Made by a program: the position numbers and the translations under genes
Origin: Nissolia schottii
Taxonomy: Eukaryota > Streptophyta > Magnoliopsida > Fabales > Fabaceae
Assembly: GCA_003254905.1 (NCBI GenBank)
Contig: QANU01066119.1
Coordinates: forward strand, 504,087 to 568,086
Direction of reading: 5' to 3'
Length of the DNA: 64,000 bases
In this document: positions 22,321 through 34,866 of the stretch, in pieces
Position numbering within the stretch: position 1 is the first letter of the stretch
Layout of the letters: each line of letters starts with the position of its first letter
Notes under the pieces: generated by a model
Databases searched by the model: none
Seen by the model: only the letters and a program-made list of their open reading frames with translations
What the model was told of the DNA's origin: nothing

Positions 22321-25300
22321 TTGTGTATACGAAAGAAAACATCTGCAGATCAACTTCTATTCGATCCAGAAATAGAAGCAACTGCTAGGAGGAATCGACG
22401 CAATGCAAGGAGAGCTCAAGCTCTAGCCAAGGCGATGGAAGAACAAGGAATTTCCTCAGCTTCATCTTCTTCTTCTTCAGATACAGAAACGATGTCAGAA
22501 ACCGGAGCTGGAACTGCTGGAAGTGGACAAAGCCAAGGCTTTGTCAACTTCACCCCGAGAAACATTATTCGTATGGGACGAACAACTGGGACACAATGAA
22601 TGCCGCAACAGCAACCAGGGTTGGTTCAATTAATGCATGCTAATCCTTTTGCAGGTTTAGACCACGAAGATCCATATGCTCATCTCACCAAATTTTATGA
22701 GCTATGTGGAACGACGATGATGTCTGAGGCAGATGAAGAAGCTATTTTTCTGATACTGTTCCCATTAACCCTAATAGGGAAGGCGAAACAATGGTTGTTA
22801 GATCAACCCCAAACTGTCCTCTCCAACTGGGACCAACTAGAAGAAAGATTTTGTTCAAGGTATTTTTCTCAATCGAAATTTATGGACTTAAAGACTGCTA
22901 TCTCTACCTTTGTGCAGGCACCAAACGAAAGCCTGTGTGAGGCGTGTGAGTGGTACAAGTCAATGTTGAGAAGGTGCCCAAACCATGGATTTGATGCCAG
23001 AACACAAATCCACATTTTTAGAAATGGTTTGCAACAACAGTATAAACTTATGTTGGATGCAGCGGCTGGTGGACAGATAATGTCCAAAACACCAGACGAA
23101 GCCATAACAATCATCGAATCCATGGCGCTGACAGATCAGCAAGGGCAATACAATAGAAACCTAGCCAGGAGAGGAGGTTGGAACTGGGCACAAATGACGC
23201 CATCTTAGCCCAAAATAGGCTACTTCAACAACAACTGGATGAGATGAAGAAAACGCTAAATGAGTTGCCTAAGCAGTTAAAGGAAAGCCAGTCATCCAGA
23301 AGACACCAGGTAATGCAATGTGAATTTTGTTTTGGTGATCACCCAACTGGCTATTGTGAGTGCAGGGAAGAGGAAGCACAGTTCATCAACAATCAACAAA
23401 GGTCATACCAGTAATTTCCAAGGAATCAAAATCAAACCTATCAACCTTGGAGGCAAGAAGCAGGCCCGTCCAATAGAGCGCCACTTCCCTATCAAAACCA
23501 GCAATTCCAGCCCCCACATCAGATCCCTACTCAACAACAACAAACCAACTCTAAGCTGGAGGACACTTTCATGCAATTTATGCATATTTCCATGGCCAAC
23601 CAAAAGAACACAGATGCCTCAATCAAAAACCTGGAGATCCAGGTAGGCCAGCTGGCTAAGGACATGGCGGAAATCAAAAAGGGGACATTTTCCGCCAACA
23701 CCGAACCCAATCCAAAGGAGTCATGCAAAGCGATTATGACTCATAGCAGAAAATTACAGGAACCCCAAAATCATGAGGTTAGTGATAAGGAAGGTTTAGT
23801 TGAAAAAGAGTATGGAAAAGAAAAAGAAAGAAAGAGGATAGAAGAAAGAGATGATGAGGAGAAAAATAAAAATGTAAATAAAGAAAAAGAAAAAGAAAAA
23901 AAGAAAAAAATAAATGAAAAGGTGTTAGGTGCCAAAAGTATGCGATTTCAACTATTGAAAAGGCACCTGTCTGCTTAAGTTTAATGAATTATCTGATTAA
24001 AATTCCCCACTTTTGTAGGAGTTATAAAATGTTCTAGAGATGGATGCAAGATAAAAGATCAAAGAGAAATCCCACAGAGAAAGGACACAAAGAGCAAAAA
24101 GGGAAAACGAAGAGCAAATGCATATGCACCACCGCTCAGCGGTGACAAGTATCGCTCAGCGGCCTGCACGAAGAAACCGCTGAGCGATAAACCCAAACCG
24201 CTCAGCGGACCCTGCTTCGAAGTGAAGAAACTTAGCTGTGAAGGAAGCTCTGCAGCCGCACCTGCAGCCGCAATGCCACCCTGCTCTGACACCGCTCAGC
24301 GCACCGCACGCCGCTCAGCGGCTCTGACAGATAATGTCAGAGCAGAGCCACCATTCAGAGGAAACGTGGCGGTGAAGAAACCTCAAACTGCTGAGCGGTG
24401 CACTCAGGCCGCTCAGCGGTAACCCCCAAACTCGGCCTATAAATAGAGGCCGAGGCTCACACAATCAGGGCATAAAAATATACTTCAAATTTCGTTTCCT
24501 TTCAATTCCTTTTATATTTCAAATCCTAAGTTAGTTTAGCAACAAAGAGGAGGCTAGTGAAGGAGCCGGGAGAATCAAGGAAGCACGGCGGACGTCGTCA
24601 TGATAGCGTGAGAACGTGTCATGGTAAGCGTCCATCACCTTGCCTCCGAGATACTCTTGTAAGATGGGTTTGTAATCCTCTTGTTGTTGGGATTCTGATG
24701 ATTGTTATAGACTGATTGTATCCATGTATTTTTACATTAATGAATCTATCATTTTCTATGATTTGCATGAATCGATTTTACACTTAATGCTTGTTTTAGT
24801 TTAGCTACCTAAAACATGATTTCAAACTGTTTGGTTGCGCGTGAGAACGGCATCATAAGTTGGAACTAAATCAATTCATCTAATAAACCTAATTGCTAGA
24901 GATAGAGTTAGGGATATTAGTCGCTTTTAACATCTACAATAATGCTGGTATACTTTGTTAAGTTTGTGTGCGAGAGTGACAGCATAACAAAGGAAACCTG
25001 TAATCTTTTCATGCGCGAGAGCGATGAATAAGTTAAGAACTGATGGCGAGGAATCAAAGCAATAATAGTTCTGATGTTTAAGTTATGAATGCATGAAACT
25101 GTAATATGATTCAAATCCCAACAAGCTTCCTGATCTATCTCCGATTTGTTGCCTATTTATCTTTGCTGCTATTTATTTACTTATCTAAATACCAAATCAC
25201 AAATCCTTTACTTCATTGTTTAATTAACAACTCAAGAACGGTATTTTTGCAACTCTCTGTGGATATGATTATACCCGACTGTACTGCAATTGGATTCCTT

Positions 25301-26460
25301 GTGAATCTGAAAGCTGTAAAGTAGGATATATTATTTTGAACAACGAGAGTAAAAAATGCTTTCAACAAAAGGAGAAGGAAGTCAAAAAAGAAAAGATGAT
25401 AATCAAAGAAAAGTCGCTTCCTTACCCAAAAACTCCATCTAAACTTGACAGGGAAAGGCAATTTGCGAGGTTTATGGACATTTTTAAAAGATTACAAATC
25501 AATATTCCATTTGCTGAAGCATTAGAGCAAATGCCTACCTATGCCAAGTTTATGAAGGAGTTGTTAACCAAAAAAAGGTACCAAGAAGAGGAGGTTGTAC
25601 ATTTAGGAGAAAATTGTAGCGCGATCATCCAAAATTTCATACCACATAAACTAACAGATCCGGGTAGCGTTACAATTCTTGTTGTCATTGGAAATGTATC
25701 GGTGGGCAAGGCTCTAATTGATCTAGGAGCCAGTGTCAGCTTAATGCCACTCTCGATGATGAAGAGAATCGGTGGCATGGAGCTGAAGCCCACCCGAATG
25801 TCGCTACAGTTAGCAGACATATCAATCAAGTATCCACTGGGAGTAGCTGAAGATGTCCTAGTCAAAGTGAATAAGTTCCTAATCCCTGCTGACTTTGTAG
25901 TGATCGACATTTCCGAAGACGCCGAAGTTCCTCTCATTTTGGGCAGGCCATTCATGAGAACGGCAAAAATGGGCATAGATATGGATGAGGGGAAACTCAA
26001 GATCAAGGTTCATGATGACGAAGTACAATTTGATATCTTTGAGGCCCTACATCCAAAGGACAAAGGACAGTGTTTTCAAATAGATCTCCTCGAGGAAGCT
26101 ATAGCAGATGTCGAACAAAAACCTCAAGAAGTAGACCCTCTGGAGATGGCACTAATAAATAGTCCAGCCCAGTTCACTGAGGAGGAGGAGGCCGAAATAG
26201 AAGCCTTTCTGATGAGTTTGGAAGCAACACCTACCGTCCCTCACGAGCAAGAAGCACGAGAGGAAATCCGGAGAGAAGCTGATAAAAAAACAGAAGGTAA
26301 GAAACCGGAACTCAAAACTTTACCTCCTAACTTAAAATATGTCTTTTTGCAGGAAAAGGAGGAAAAACCAGTAATCATCAGCAACTCGCTATCGCCGCAA
26401 GAAGAAGAACAAGTGATTAAAGTCTTGAAGGAGAATCAACAAGCCTTGGGATGGACCTAG
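22321..26460 (+). pseudogene. gag and protease region of the inner gypsy element, disrupted
   Basis: Gag forms the particle and binds RNA; the aspartic protease cleaves the polyprotein. The N-terminal part carries GQSQGFVNFTPRNIIR. A stop at 22597-22599 is followed in the same frame by the capsid-like part (QPGLVQLMHANPFAGLDHED). A frameshift near 23170-23200 leads to a part with a CX2CX3HX4C zinc knuckle (CEFCFGDHPTGYC), and a further stop lies at 23412-23414. The charged Lys/Glu-rich tail is split by the solo LTR 23923-25367, after which the same frame resumes. The protease motif is ALIDLGASVSLMPLS near 25715-25757, followed by LILGRPF. The frame ends at a frameshift around 26456. This is dead as it stands. 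The outer element's gag (33647-34789) is a close relative. Confidence 0.88.
23923..25367 (+). mobile_element. Solo LTR inserted in gag of the inner gypsy element
   Basis: 1445 bases, TGTTAGGTGCC to TTTCAACA, with perfect 5-base duplication AAAGG at 23918-23922 and 25368-25372. It is closer in sequence to the outer element's LTR than to the inner LTR, notably the AACAAAGAGGAGGCTAGTGA stretch at 24540. A TATA box TATAAATA at 24438-24445 sits inside an inverted repeat CTCGGCC/GGCCGAG. CGCTSAGCG motifs cluster at 24130-24420. It is the youngest layer of the nest. Solo LTRs arise by recombination between the two LTRs of an element. Confidence 0.92.
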
Positions 26461-27898
26461 CTGATCTCAAAGGCATCAGTCCCTCTTATTGCATGCATAA
26501 GATCCTGCTGGAAGATAATCACAAGCCCGTGAGACAACCTCAAAGGAGGTTGAATCCTACAATGAAGGAGGTGGTCCGAAAAGAGGTAGTGAAACTACTT
26601 GATGCAGGTATGATCTACCCTATTTCTGATAGTCCTTGGGTAAGTCCTGTCCAGGTGGTTCCAAAGAAAGGCAGTATCACTCTAATCTCAAATGATAAAA
26701 ATGAACTAATCCCAACTAGGACTGTTACTAGTTGGCACATGTGCATAGATTACAGGCAGTTGAACAAGGCCACGAGGAAAGACCACTTCCTACTTCCCTT
26801 CATGGATCAAATGCTCGAACGGCTAGCAGGACAAGAATATTATTGCTTTTTGGATGGATATTCCGATTATAATCAGATTACCGTCGTATCCTAAAGACCA
26901 AGAAAAAATCGCCTTTACATGTCCATTTAGCATCTTCACTTATAGGAAAATGCCTTTTGGATTGTGTAATGCACCAGCTACTTTTCAAAGATGCATGCTT
27001 GCCATCTTTGCTGGTATGATTGAAAAGAGCTTGGAAACGATTTCTCGGTCTTTGGATCCTCATTTGATCACTGCTTGCATAACCCGGATGCTGTGCTGAA
27101 ACAATGTGTGGAAACAAACCTAGTTCTAAACTGGGAAAAATGCCACTTTATGGTTAAAGAAGGTGTTGTGCTTGGTCACAAGATCTCGGCCAGAGGCATA
27201 GAGGTGGATAGAGCCAAAATCGATGTTATCGAAAAGTTACCACCCCCAGTCAATGTCAAAAGAATCAGAAGTTTCCTAGGACATGCAGGATTCTTCCAGA
27301 GATTCATCAAAGATTTCTCCAAAATTGCAAACCATTAACCAACCTCCTAAATAAGGATACTCCTTTTAATTTTGATGATAACTGTTTAATTACTTTTGAA
27401 AAATTAAAATCTAGTTTGACCATTGCTCCCATAATCACAGCACCTGATTGTAACAATGATTTTGAATTAATGTGCGATGCTAGTGATTATGCTGTGGGAG
27501 CTGTTTTAGGTCAAAGAAAAAATAAAGTGTTCCATGCAATACACTATGCTAGCAAGGTTTTGAATGATGCACAAATTAATTATGCAACCACGGAAAAAGA
27601 ATTGCTAGCCATAGTGTTTGCATTGGAAAAACTTAGGAGTTATTTAATTGGCTCAAAAGTAACAGTTTATACAGATCACGCAGCCATTAAATACCTCCTA
27701 ACAAAGCCGGATAGTAAACCTCGACTACTACGGTGGATACTTTTGTTACAGGAATTTGATCTGGAGATCAAGGACAAGAGTGGAAAAGAAAATTTGGTAG
27801 CAGACCACCTGTCCAGATTAAATCACCCAGAGGTAACTACCAAGGAAGAAGAAATTGTAGAGGAATTCCCCGATGAAAAGCTGTTCCAAATCAATTAG
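26461..27898 (+). pseudogene. Reverse transcriptase and RNase H of the inner gypsy element, disrupted
   Basis: Blocks in order: the start of RT with SPSYCMHKILLEDNHKPVRQ; KPVRQPQRRLNPTMKEVV; WVSPVQVVPKKG; MCIDYRQLNKATRKDHFLLP; FLDGYSDYNQI; the MPFGLCNAPATFQRCM block; [18 protein letters not shown]; then RNase H with [43 protein letters not shown] and a [13 protein letters not shown] tail. Breaks: frameshift near 26888; loss of about 11 bases near 27034-27041 that removes most of the catalytic F/YMDD block and shifts the frame; a frameshift near 27333; a stop at 27896-27898. Without the Asp pair RT is catalytically dead. Confidence 0.9.
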
Positions 27899-29211
27899 AG
27901 GCCACGGTTCGCTGACATGACCAATTATAAAGCAGTGGGCGTAATCCCTGAGGATTTGAGCTATCATCAGAAAAAGAAATTTCTCAGGGATGCTACCTAC
28001 TTCATCTGGGATGATCCTTACCTTTTCAAGATCGAAGCCGATGGATTGCTACGCCAATGCGTAGCAAATGAAGAGGCTAGTAGCATTCTCTGGCACTGCC
28101 ATAATTCCCCTGTGGAGGCCACTACAATAGAGAGAGGACGGATGCTAAGGTCATCCAAGCAGGTTTTTATTGGCCCACCTTGTTTAAAGATGCATACACG
28201 CATGTAAAGAACTGCGATGCATGTCAGAAAATAGGTGGAGTAGGTAAAAGAAATGAAATGCCTCTTCAGAATATTATTGAAGTTGAAATCTTCGATTGCT
28301 GGGGCATAGATTTCATGGGCCCTTTTCCGTCATCATCTGGTAATGAGTATATTTTAGTTGCTGTTGAATATGTTTCTAAATGGGTGGAAGCTTTGGCAAC
28401 TCCCAAAGCTGATGGAAAAACAGTAATAAAATTTTTGAAAAAGAACATATTCACTCACTTTGGTACACCCAGAGTACTAATCAGTGATGGTGGTACTCAC
28501 TTTGTTAATGCACAACTAGCCAAAGCGTTAGAGCATTATGGGGTAAGACATAAGGTGGCATCACCTTATCATCCCCAAACCAATGGTCAAGCTGAGGTTT
28601 CTAACCGAGATCTCAAGAGAATCCTTGAAAAAACAGTTTCAAGCTCAAGAAAGGATTGGTCTCAAAAGCTTGACGATGCTCTATGGGCTTATAGAATTGC
28701 ATATAAAGCTCCAATAGGACTAACTAAAGCTCCAATAGGACTAACTCCTTTCCAGCTGGTTTATGGCAAATCATGTCATCTACCAATAGAATTGGAGCAT
28801 AAGGCCTATTGGGCTTTAAAATTTATTAACTTTGATATAGGTTGTGCAGGTGAGAAAAGGAAGACCCAAATACACCAACTGGAGGAATTAAGGTTGCAGG
28901 CCTACAATTCAAACAAGCTCTACAAAGAAAGAATCAAGAGGTACCATGACCAAACAATCATGAAACAAAATTTCCGTCCAGGACAAAAGGTATTGTTATT
29001 TAATTCCAGGTTAAGACTGTTCCCTGGAAAATTGAGGACAAGATGGTCAGGACCCTTTGAGATCAAGGAAGTAAGGCCTTACGGAGCTGTAGAATTGTGG
29101 GACCAAGATAAGAAAACAACTTGGTTGGTGAACAGACAGAGATTAAAACCTTACCTAGGGGAGGAAACAAAACAAGCTACAGAGGTGCTCTACCTCGATG
29201 AACCACGCTAG
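27899..29211 (+). pseudogene. Integrase of the inner gypsy element
   Basis: Inserts the cDNA into the host chromosome. The part before 28180 (MTNYKAVGVIPEDLSYHQKK) ends in a frameshift near 28110 that breaks the zinc-binding HHCC region; its Cys pair CDACQK is kept at about 28216. The catalytic D, D and E are all present, in [17 protein letters not shown] and [11 protein letters not shown] 21-base tandem duplication at 28705-28725/28726-28746 repeats KAPIGLT seven residues on, still in frame. The C-terminal part runs to a stop at 29209-29211. The catalytic core itself is open. Confidence 0.88.
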
Positions 29212-30668
29212 AAAAAATCAAGCATCAAGCTAATGACATTAAACGAGCGCTTCCTGGGAGGCAACCTAGAGTTTTGAAAGTTTCTATTATTCTAGTAATA
29301 TTAAGGATTAAACTCAAGAAGACCAAGACCATGATTCTTCAAGGAGGATGAGCCTCTATCTCCTCAAAACATTGAAGCAAGATGAAGTAGCCTAAACAAC
29401 TGCCAAGAGACTACTTTAAAGAGGCTACTTCAACACATTCACCATAAACAGGGAGCATTTCTAATCTCTCTATCACCTTAATTAATTTCCTTAGTTAGGA
29501 TATTTTGTTTAAGACTTGTTGTTTAAAAACAAAGTAATAGTTTATTTTACTTAGGTTTAATACATGAACACATATATCATGAATTGAATTGTTTCAGTAT
29601 CCATAATAGGCCTTCGTGATTCATAGATACCATGAACATGTCATTGTGCATTTCTACTTGTTTGCATAAGCATAACCTTGAAGATGTTTTTAAATCAACG
29701 AAATTAACCCTAAACCCATGTGAGGGAGTGAGCCAAACACTTAGTGAGAAGAGAAAATCACCATTGTCTCTACACAATTGAATTTGTTTGAGTTTCTAAT
29801 TTTGATCAATTGTATGGAAATAATAGGAGATGATCAAGGCATTTTGTTCTTTAGAATTTAAACCCACGTGGCCAAATAAGCTTACCTAACTAGAAATATC
29901 CTTTGCTACCCCATTTGAGCCTAACATGAGGAAATTCCCTGAGCCTTAAAAAGAAAAATAATGGCGTCCCTTAATTTCAAAATTAAGAGAGCATTTAAAG
30001 TTGGATTATGTGTAAAAGATCTAAGTCAGGGGGAGACAAGGATGGGTAACGTGGGGATGTAATGTACCCAAGATGAATTGAAAGAATAAAATCAAGAAAA
30101 GAAGAAAACATTTTATCCCAAAACAAAAAGAAGAAAAAGAAAAGGGATGGAGAAAAAGGAAAATAAAAGGGGTAAAAGAAACAATGTTGGAAGAAAAGGC
30201 GACAATAGAAGTTTGGTTTACAATGCTCTCTTAATTGAAATTTTTGCATATCCAAAAAAACCAATTCTCTTTGTAACCTGGCCCCATTACAACCCTGAAA
30301 AGTCCTTTGTGATCCTTGCATGACCATACTTTTGTATTGAATGATGAGACAGGTAACAAATTTAAATTGTTGTGATTCAATGGTGATAATGAGTGAAAAC
30401 ACTCACCCTAAACTGGCCCACTGGCCATTGAGCGACAAAGAACATTTCCTTAATGGACAAGACATTGGGTAGTGTGATTTGTTTATGGCATTCAAGTAGT
30501 TTTGCATATGACTTGTTCAAGTTCTTCTATGGTGTCTCACGGGTCTTAAGGCTCAGATTATCTGAAACATTTCAATTCATTACCCGACTGTTCATAAGCA
30601 TTGATCTCTTGTAAAATAATTCTATTACCTCTTGTTTGAGGACAAACAAGGTCTTAAGTCAGGGGGAG
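29212..30668 (+). other. Post-pol tail and polypurine tract of the inner gypsy element
   Basis: About 1.45 kb with no recognisable protein; an envelope-like frame, seen in some Athila elements, is not visible. A 20-base perfect hairpin CTTGTTTGAGGACAAACAAG lies at 30631-30650, just before the polypurine tract (AGTCAGGGGGAG, ending 30668). The same hairpin and tract occur in the outer element at 19829-19867. Confidence 0.75.
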
Positions 30669-32206
30669 TGATAAATGCCCAATCTACGCAATTTCCATCA
30701 TTTAAAAAGGCATTTAGTTGCTTATGTTTTAACAAATTAACTAATGAATTCCCCATTTTTATAGGTTTTCTAATATATTTTGGAAGATGGATGCAAGCAA
30801 ATTATTGAAGAATAATCCCATAGAAGAATGAAGAAAAGGGCAAAAGTGAAAAAAAAGCTTAAAAGAAGAATCTGGCGACAGGACCGCTCAACGAAGAACA
30901 ACTAATCGCTCAGCGCCCAGGGCCATATCGCTCAGCGATAGTACCTTTATCGCTGAGCGATGGAGCGTCGGCAGCAACTTGCATGCGGCGCAATCATTGT
31001 GCCAGCTGGAGCCAGCCTGGCGCCGCCCTGAAATGCTGTCGAAGCATTTATTATTCCGCGTAAAAGTACAGCCGCTCAGCGATAAAACTGAAATCACTCA
31101 GCGGTTGTACCAAAATCGCTGAGCGAAGGCACCCAATTTCTGCCTATAAATAGGGGGAGGCCGAGGCATTTTGGGGCATCCATCCATTCCCTCATTCACC
31201 CATCACATTCCATACATTTTCCATATATTCTTAAGTTAGGGTTAGTTAGAAAGTTAGGGTTTAGAAGCTTTCCTTAACGGAAGTGCTGTCGGATTGCCAA
31301 CAGTCGTGAATCGTGGTGGACGTGTAGAGGCACTTCACCACCCTGCTCAACCTACCATTGCTCTTAACCCTGTAAGTTTGTAATCTATCCATGACAATGG
31401 ATAGCTAACTTCTTATTTGTTGGGATTTGATGCGCTGTATTGCTTAAATGTATCCGTTTTGACTTATGTTTATGATTCTATGAAGTTCTATGATTTTAAT
31501 GATTGATCTTGCACTTAATGCTAGTTTTTGTTTAGTGCTTTGATTCTTAACTTGAGACTTAATTGTTTAAGTGAAAGCCATAATAAGTAAGTTATAAACC
31601 AAGTTAAGATCGAACTGCTATGCTTAAAGTTTAATATAATGTTTAAATGTTGTGGATGTAAGTTAGCATCATTTAATCTGACCTAGATCAAATCATTTAG
31701 TTCTTAACCGCCATAACTGGAAACTAAGAACTAATCGCTAACACCTCCATTAACATCGAGGTACTTTGTTAAGTTCGTGCAATACATTTGACAACTTAAT
31801 AAAGGAACTCGTGATCTTAACATGCTCTAACGAAATGATTAAGTTAAGAGCTGGTGGCGATAAAATCAAAAAAACTCATAGATCATATTAACTAAGTCAC
31901 TGGTTACATTGAGATAATATTGCAATTCAAATCCCGACATGCTTCTCTACTTGCCTAAAACTTAAGATCATTATCGTTTATATTTTATTTTAACTGCAAT
32001 TGTTTGTCTTAATTTCCTCATCAAAAACCAAATCTCTTCCCATAGCTTAAAATAACTCAACTCAAAGATAATTGTTTTAAACACAATCCCTGTGGATACG
32101 ATTATACCCGTCTATACTGCAATTGGATTCCTCGTGAATCTGAAAGCTGTAAGAAGGATATATTAAATTGATGAGAGTGTGAAACTAGTGCAAAAAGCTT
32201 TCAACA
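30669..32206 (+). repeat. 3' LTR of the inner gypsy element
   Basis: 1538 bases, TGATAAATGC to TTTCAACA. It keeps the full TATA region (CCTATAAATAGGGGGAGG near 31143-31160), which the 5' LTR has partly lost. CGCTSAGCG motifs cluster at 30905-31125. It is followed by the TSD AGGCT. Confidence 0.92.
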
Positions 32207-32211
32207 AGGCT

Positions 32212-33646
32212 CAAATGAGGTACCAAAGGATATTCCTAATCAAAGGTCGGTTTTATTTGGCCAAGTGGGTTTTAACTCTAATGAACAGAATACCTTGATC
32301 ATTTCCTATTATTTCCATACAATTTGTCAAGGTTAGAGACTCAAATAAATTCAATTGTGCAAAAATAATGGTGATTCTCTCTTTTTCTCGCTTAGTGTTT
32401 AGATTCACTCCTTCACAAAGGTTTGGTTTAAATTCCTTGATTTCAAAACACCTTCAAGGTTATGCTCATGCAAACAAGTAGATCGATGCATATTGACATG
32501 TTCATTGTATCTCTGTATGAATCACAAAGGTTTATTATGGATATTGAAACAATTCAATTCATGATTTGTTATATTTGTTCATGTATCAATCTCAAGTAAA
32601 ATAAACTAATACTCAGTATTGTTTTAAAACAAACAAGTCTTATGAACAAAAATAACCTAACTAAGAAAATTAATTAAGATGCTAGAAAATTAAAATTGCT
32701 CCCTGTTTATGGTGAATGAGTTTCCTTGATGTAGCCTTCTTGCAGTGTGAGCTACTTTTGCTTCAATGTGTTGAGGAGATAGAGACTCGTTTTCTCTGAA
32801 GAATCATGCTCTTCTTCCTCCCTGTCTGTCTAAAAATTGATTCTCTTTTTATACACTTCTTTGAAAAGGTTTTCTTGTTGCTTTGTGGCCTGCAAAACAA
32901 TTAGAAATTCCTTTTCCAAGGACTAACATAGTAAGCATTAGAGAAATCGTATGATCAAATTCAAAAGATAATGTTTTCATTTTGAATCTGTTGCAGACAG
33001 AATTTCCTGCATTGGCAGATAGAATTTCCCGCTTATGTGGTCAGAAGTTCCCACTATTGTGGTCAGAAATCCCCACAATGTTTTTGGATTCATACTAAAA
33101 CATATGTTCTTTGTAATTTCTCAGCTTTGATCATAAGGTGCTTAGAAAGATTCTATGTTTCAAAATTTTCCATTTCTAAACAACTAAGAATCTTGCTTTC
33201 AAATTAAATCATGGTGCATCTTTCTTAGACAATTGTTTGAAAGGTTTAAAAATCAGTCATTAGGTTTAAAATTAAAGTGCTTCAAGTTTAGCGTTGGTTA
33301 AAAAGATTAGCACTTTCGAATTTCAAACTCAATTACATGATTTAGGTAACCTTTACTTCCTAATTCAATTGGAAAACAGAATGGTAAATTCGGTTTCAGG
33401 CCGCTAAGCTATAAAATGCTTTCGATGAGTGAATGTACCGCTGAGCGATACATGGATTCCGCTGAGCGGTTCCCTGAATTTGACTTGGTTCATTTCGAGT
33501 TTTAGCATTCTTTTTCACTATTTTCACAAAAAATTTATTCTAACACCTCAAAACTACTAAATTACTAAGAATAGTACACTCACAAACACTGGGTTGCCTC
33601 CCAGGAAGCGCTTGTTTTACGTCATTAGCTCGACGCCTATTTCTTT
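32212..33646 (-). other. Post-pol tail of the outer element, right part
   Basis: Non-coding. On the minus strand it follows the truncated gag and matches the inner element's tail, including the GGGAGGCAACC segment. It contains CGCTGAGCG-type motifs near 33435-33465, which the inner element lacks in this place. No pol sequence is present. Confidence 0.65.
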
Positions 33647-34866
33647 TTAGATCTCTTCTTCATCCTGCAGTCCCTTCCCTTGGCAGGAGTCTCTTGGATT
33701 GAATTCCGTATTTGCCGTGATAATTCCTTTTTTCAGCTCCGCCACATCATTTGCCAACTGCCCTATTTGTATCTCCAAACTTCTTATGGTGTTTTCATTA
33801 TTTTTCTGATTTAACATTGATTGATGCATGAATTGATTAAATGGTTCCTCCAGTTTGGAATTTTGATACACCGACTGTTAATTCTGAAATGGTCTAGGTG
33901 GTTGGTACGGCGGTTGAGGAACTTTGCTACATGATGGTCCTGCTTCCTGCCTCCATGGCTGCTGAAGATTTTGTTGATTCGGTCCTCTTTGGTAGGGCCT
34001 TGGCTGGTTATCAAGGAAGTTGACGTTCTCTTCCCTGAAATGACAATTTATAGACGAGTGATCACCTAAACAAATATCACATAGGAATACCTGCTGCCTT
34101 TTTGCATCGCGAGCCTCCCTGATTTGTTTTGGCAGCTCATTTGAGGTCTTCTTCACCTCGTCAATTTGTTGTTGAAGTTGCTTGTTCTGGGATAAAATAG
34201 CATCATTTGCCCCTAATTCAAGCAAGCCTCCCTTCGGTCCTCTGTGGTACTGGCCTTGTTGATCCGTCAAGGCCATGGAATCAATGATGGAAATGGCTTC
34301 CTCTGGTGTTTTGGACATAATCTGTCCACCGGCGGCTGCATCAAGCATCAGTTTGTGCTGTTGTTGGAGTCCATTGTGGAAGATGTGCACTTGTGTTTTG
34401 GCATCAAATTCGTGATTTGGACATCTCCACAGCATGGATTTGTATCTTTCCCAAGCCTCGCAGAGGCTTTCTCCAGGTGACTGCACAAAAGTAGAAATGG
34501 CAGTTTTGAAATCCATATATTTTGAATCAGAGAAATACCTTGCACAGAACTTCTCTTCCAATTGATCCCAGTTTGACAAGACATGTTGTGATTGGTCCAG
34601 CAACCACTCTTTAGCTTTTCCAATCAAAGTCAGGGGAAACATCCTTAAAAATATGGCCTCCTCGTCTGCTTCGGACATTCCTGAGGTTCCACAGAGTTCA
34701 TAGAATTTTGTAAGATGAGCATAGGGATCCTCATGATCCAAACCTGCAAATGGGTTAGGATACATCAATTGAACAAGGCCAGGTTGCATCTGAGGTAACT
34801 TGTGTGTTCCAGTAATCTGGCTTATCTTTATTATGTTCCTAGGGATAAAGTTAACAAAACCCCTAT
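33647..34866 (-). pseudogene. gag of the outer gypsy element, N-terminally truncated
   Basis: On the minus strand the frame gives QPGLVQLMYPNPFAGLDHED, a zinc knuckle CDICLGDHSSINC (CX2CX3HX4C) and a tail with LEIQIGQLANDVAELKKG. Upstream it starts abruptly at the right LTR with sequence matching the VNFTPRNII part of the inner gag, so the primer site, leader and first part of gag are gone. One stop lies at about 33875. It ends GLQDEEEI just where the post-pol tail begins. Confidence 0.85.

Larger units (their letters stand above)
20639..32206 (+). mobile_element. Inner Ty3/gypsy (Athila-like) LTR retrotransposon, full-length, inactive
   Basis: 11.57 kb element with 5' LTR 20639-22182, 3' LTR 30669-32206, and a perfect 5-base target duplication AGGCT at 20634-20638 and 32207-32211. 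A primer site TGGCGCCGTTGCCGGGGA (22187-22204, tRNA-Asp) follows the 5' LTR, and a polypurine tract AGTCAGGGGGAG precedes the 3' LTR. The gene order gag, protease, reverse transcriptase, RNase H, integrase is that of Ty3/gypsy. The tRNA-Asp primer and protease motif LIDLGASVSLMP suggest the Athila group (inference). Multiple stops and frameshifts make it inactive. A solo LTR is inserted in gag (23923-25367). It landed in the post-pol tail of the outer element, in opposite orientation. Confidence 0.93.

Noticed and set aside
29995-30402. 135-codon minus-strand open frame in the post-pol tail, as a possible envelope-like gene
   Set aside because: Wrong strand for the element and it reads through A-rich DNA; no envelope-like features.
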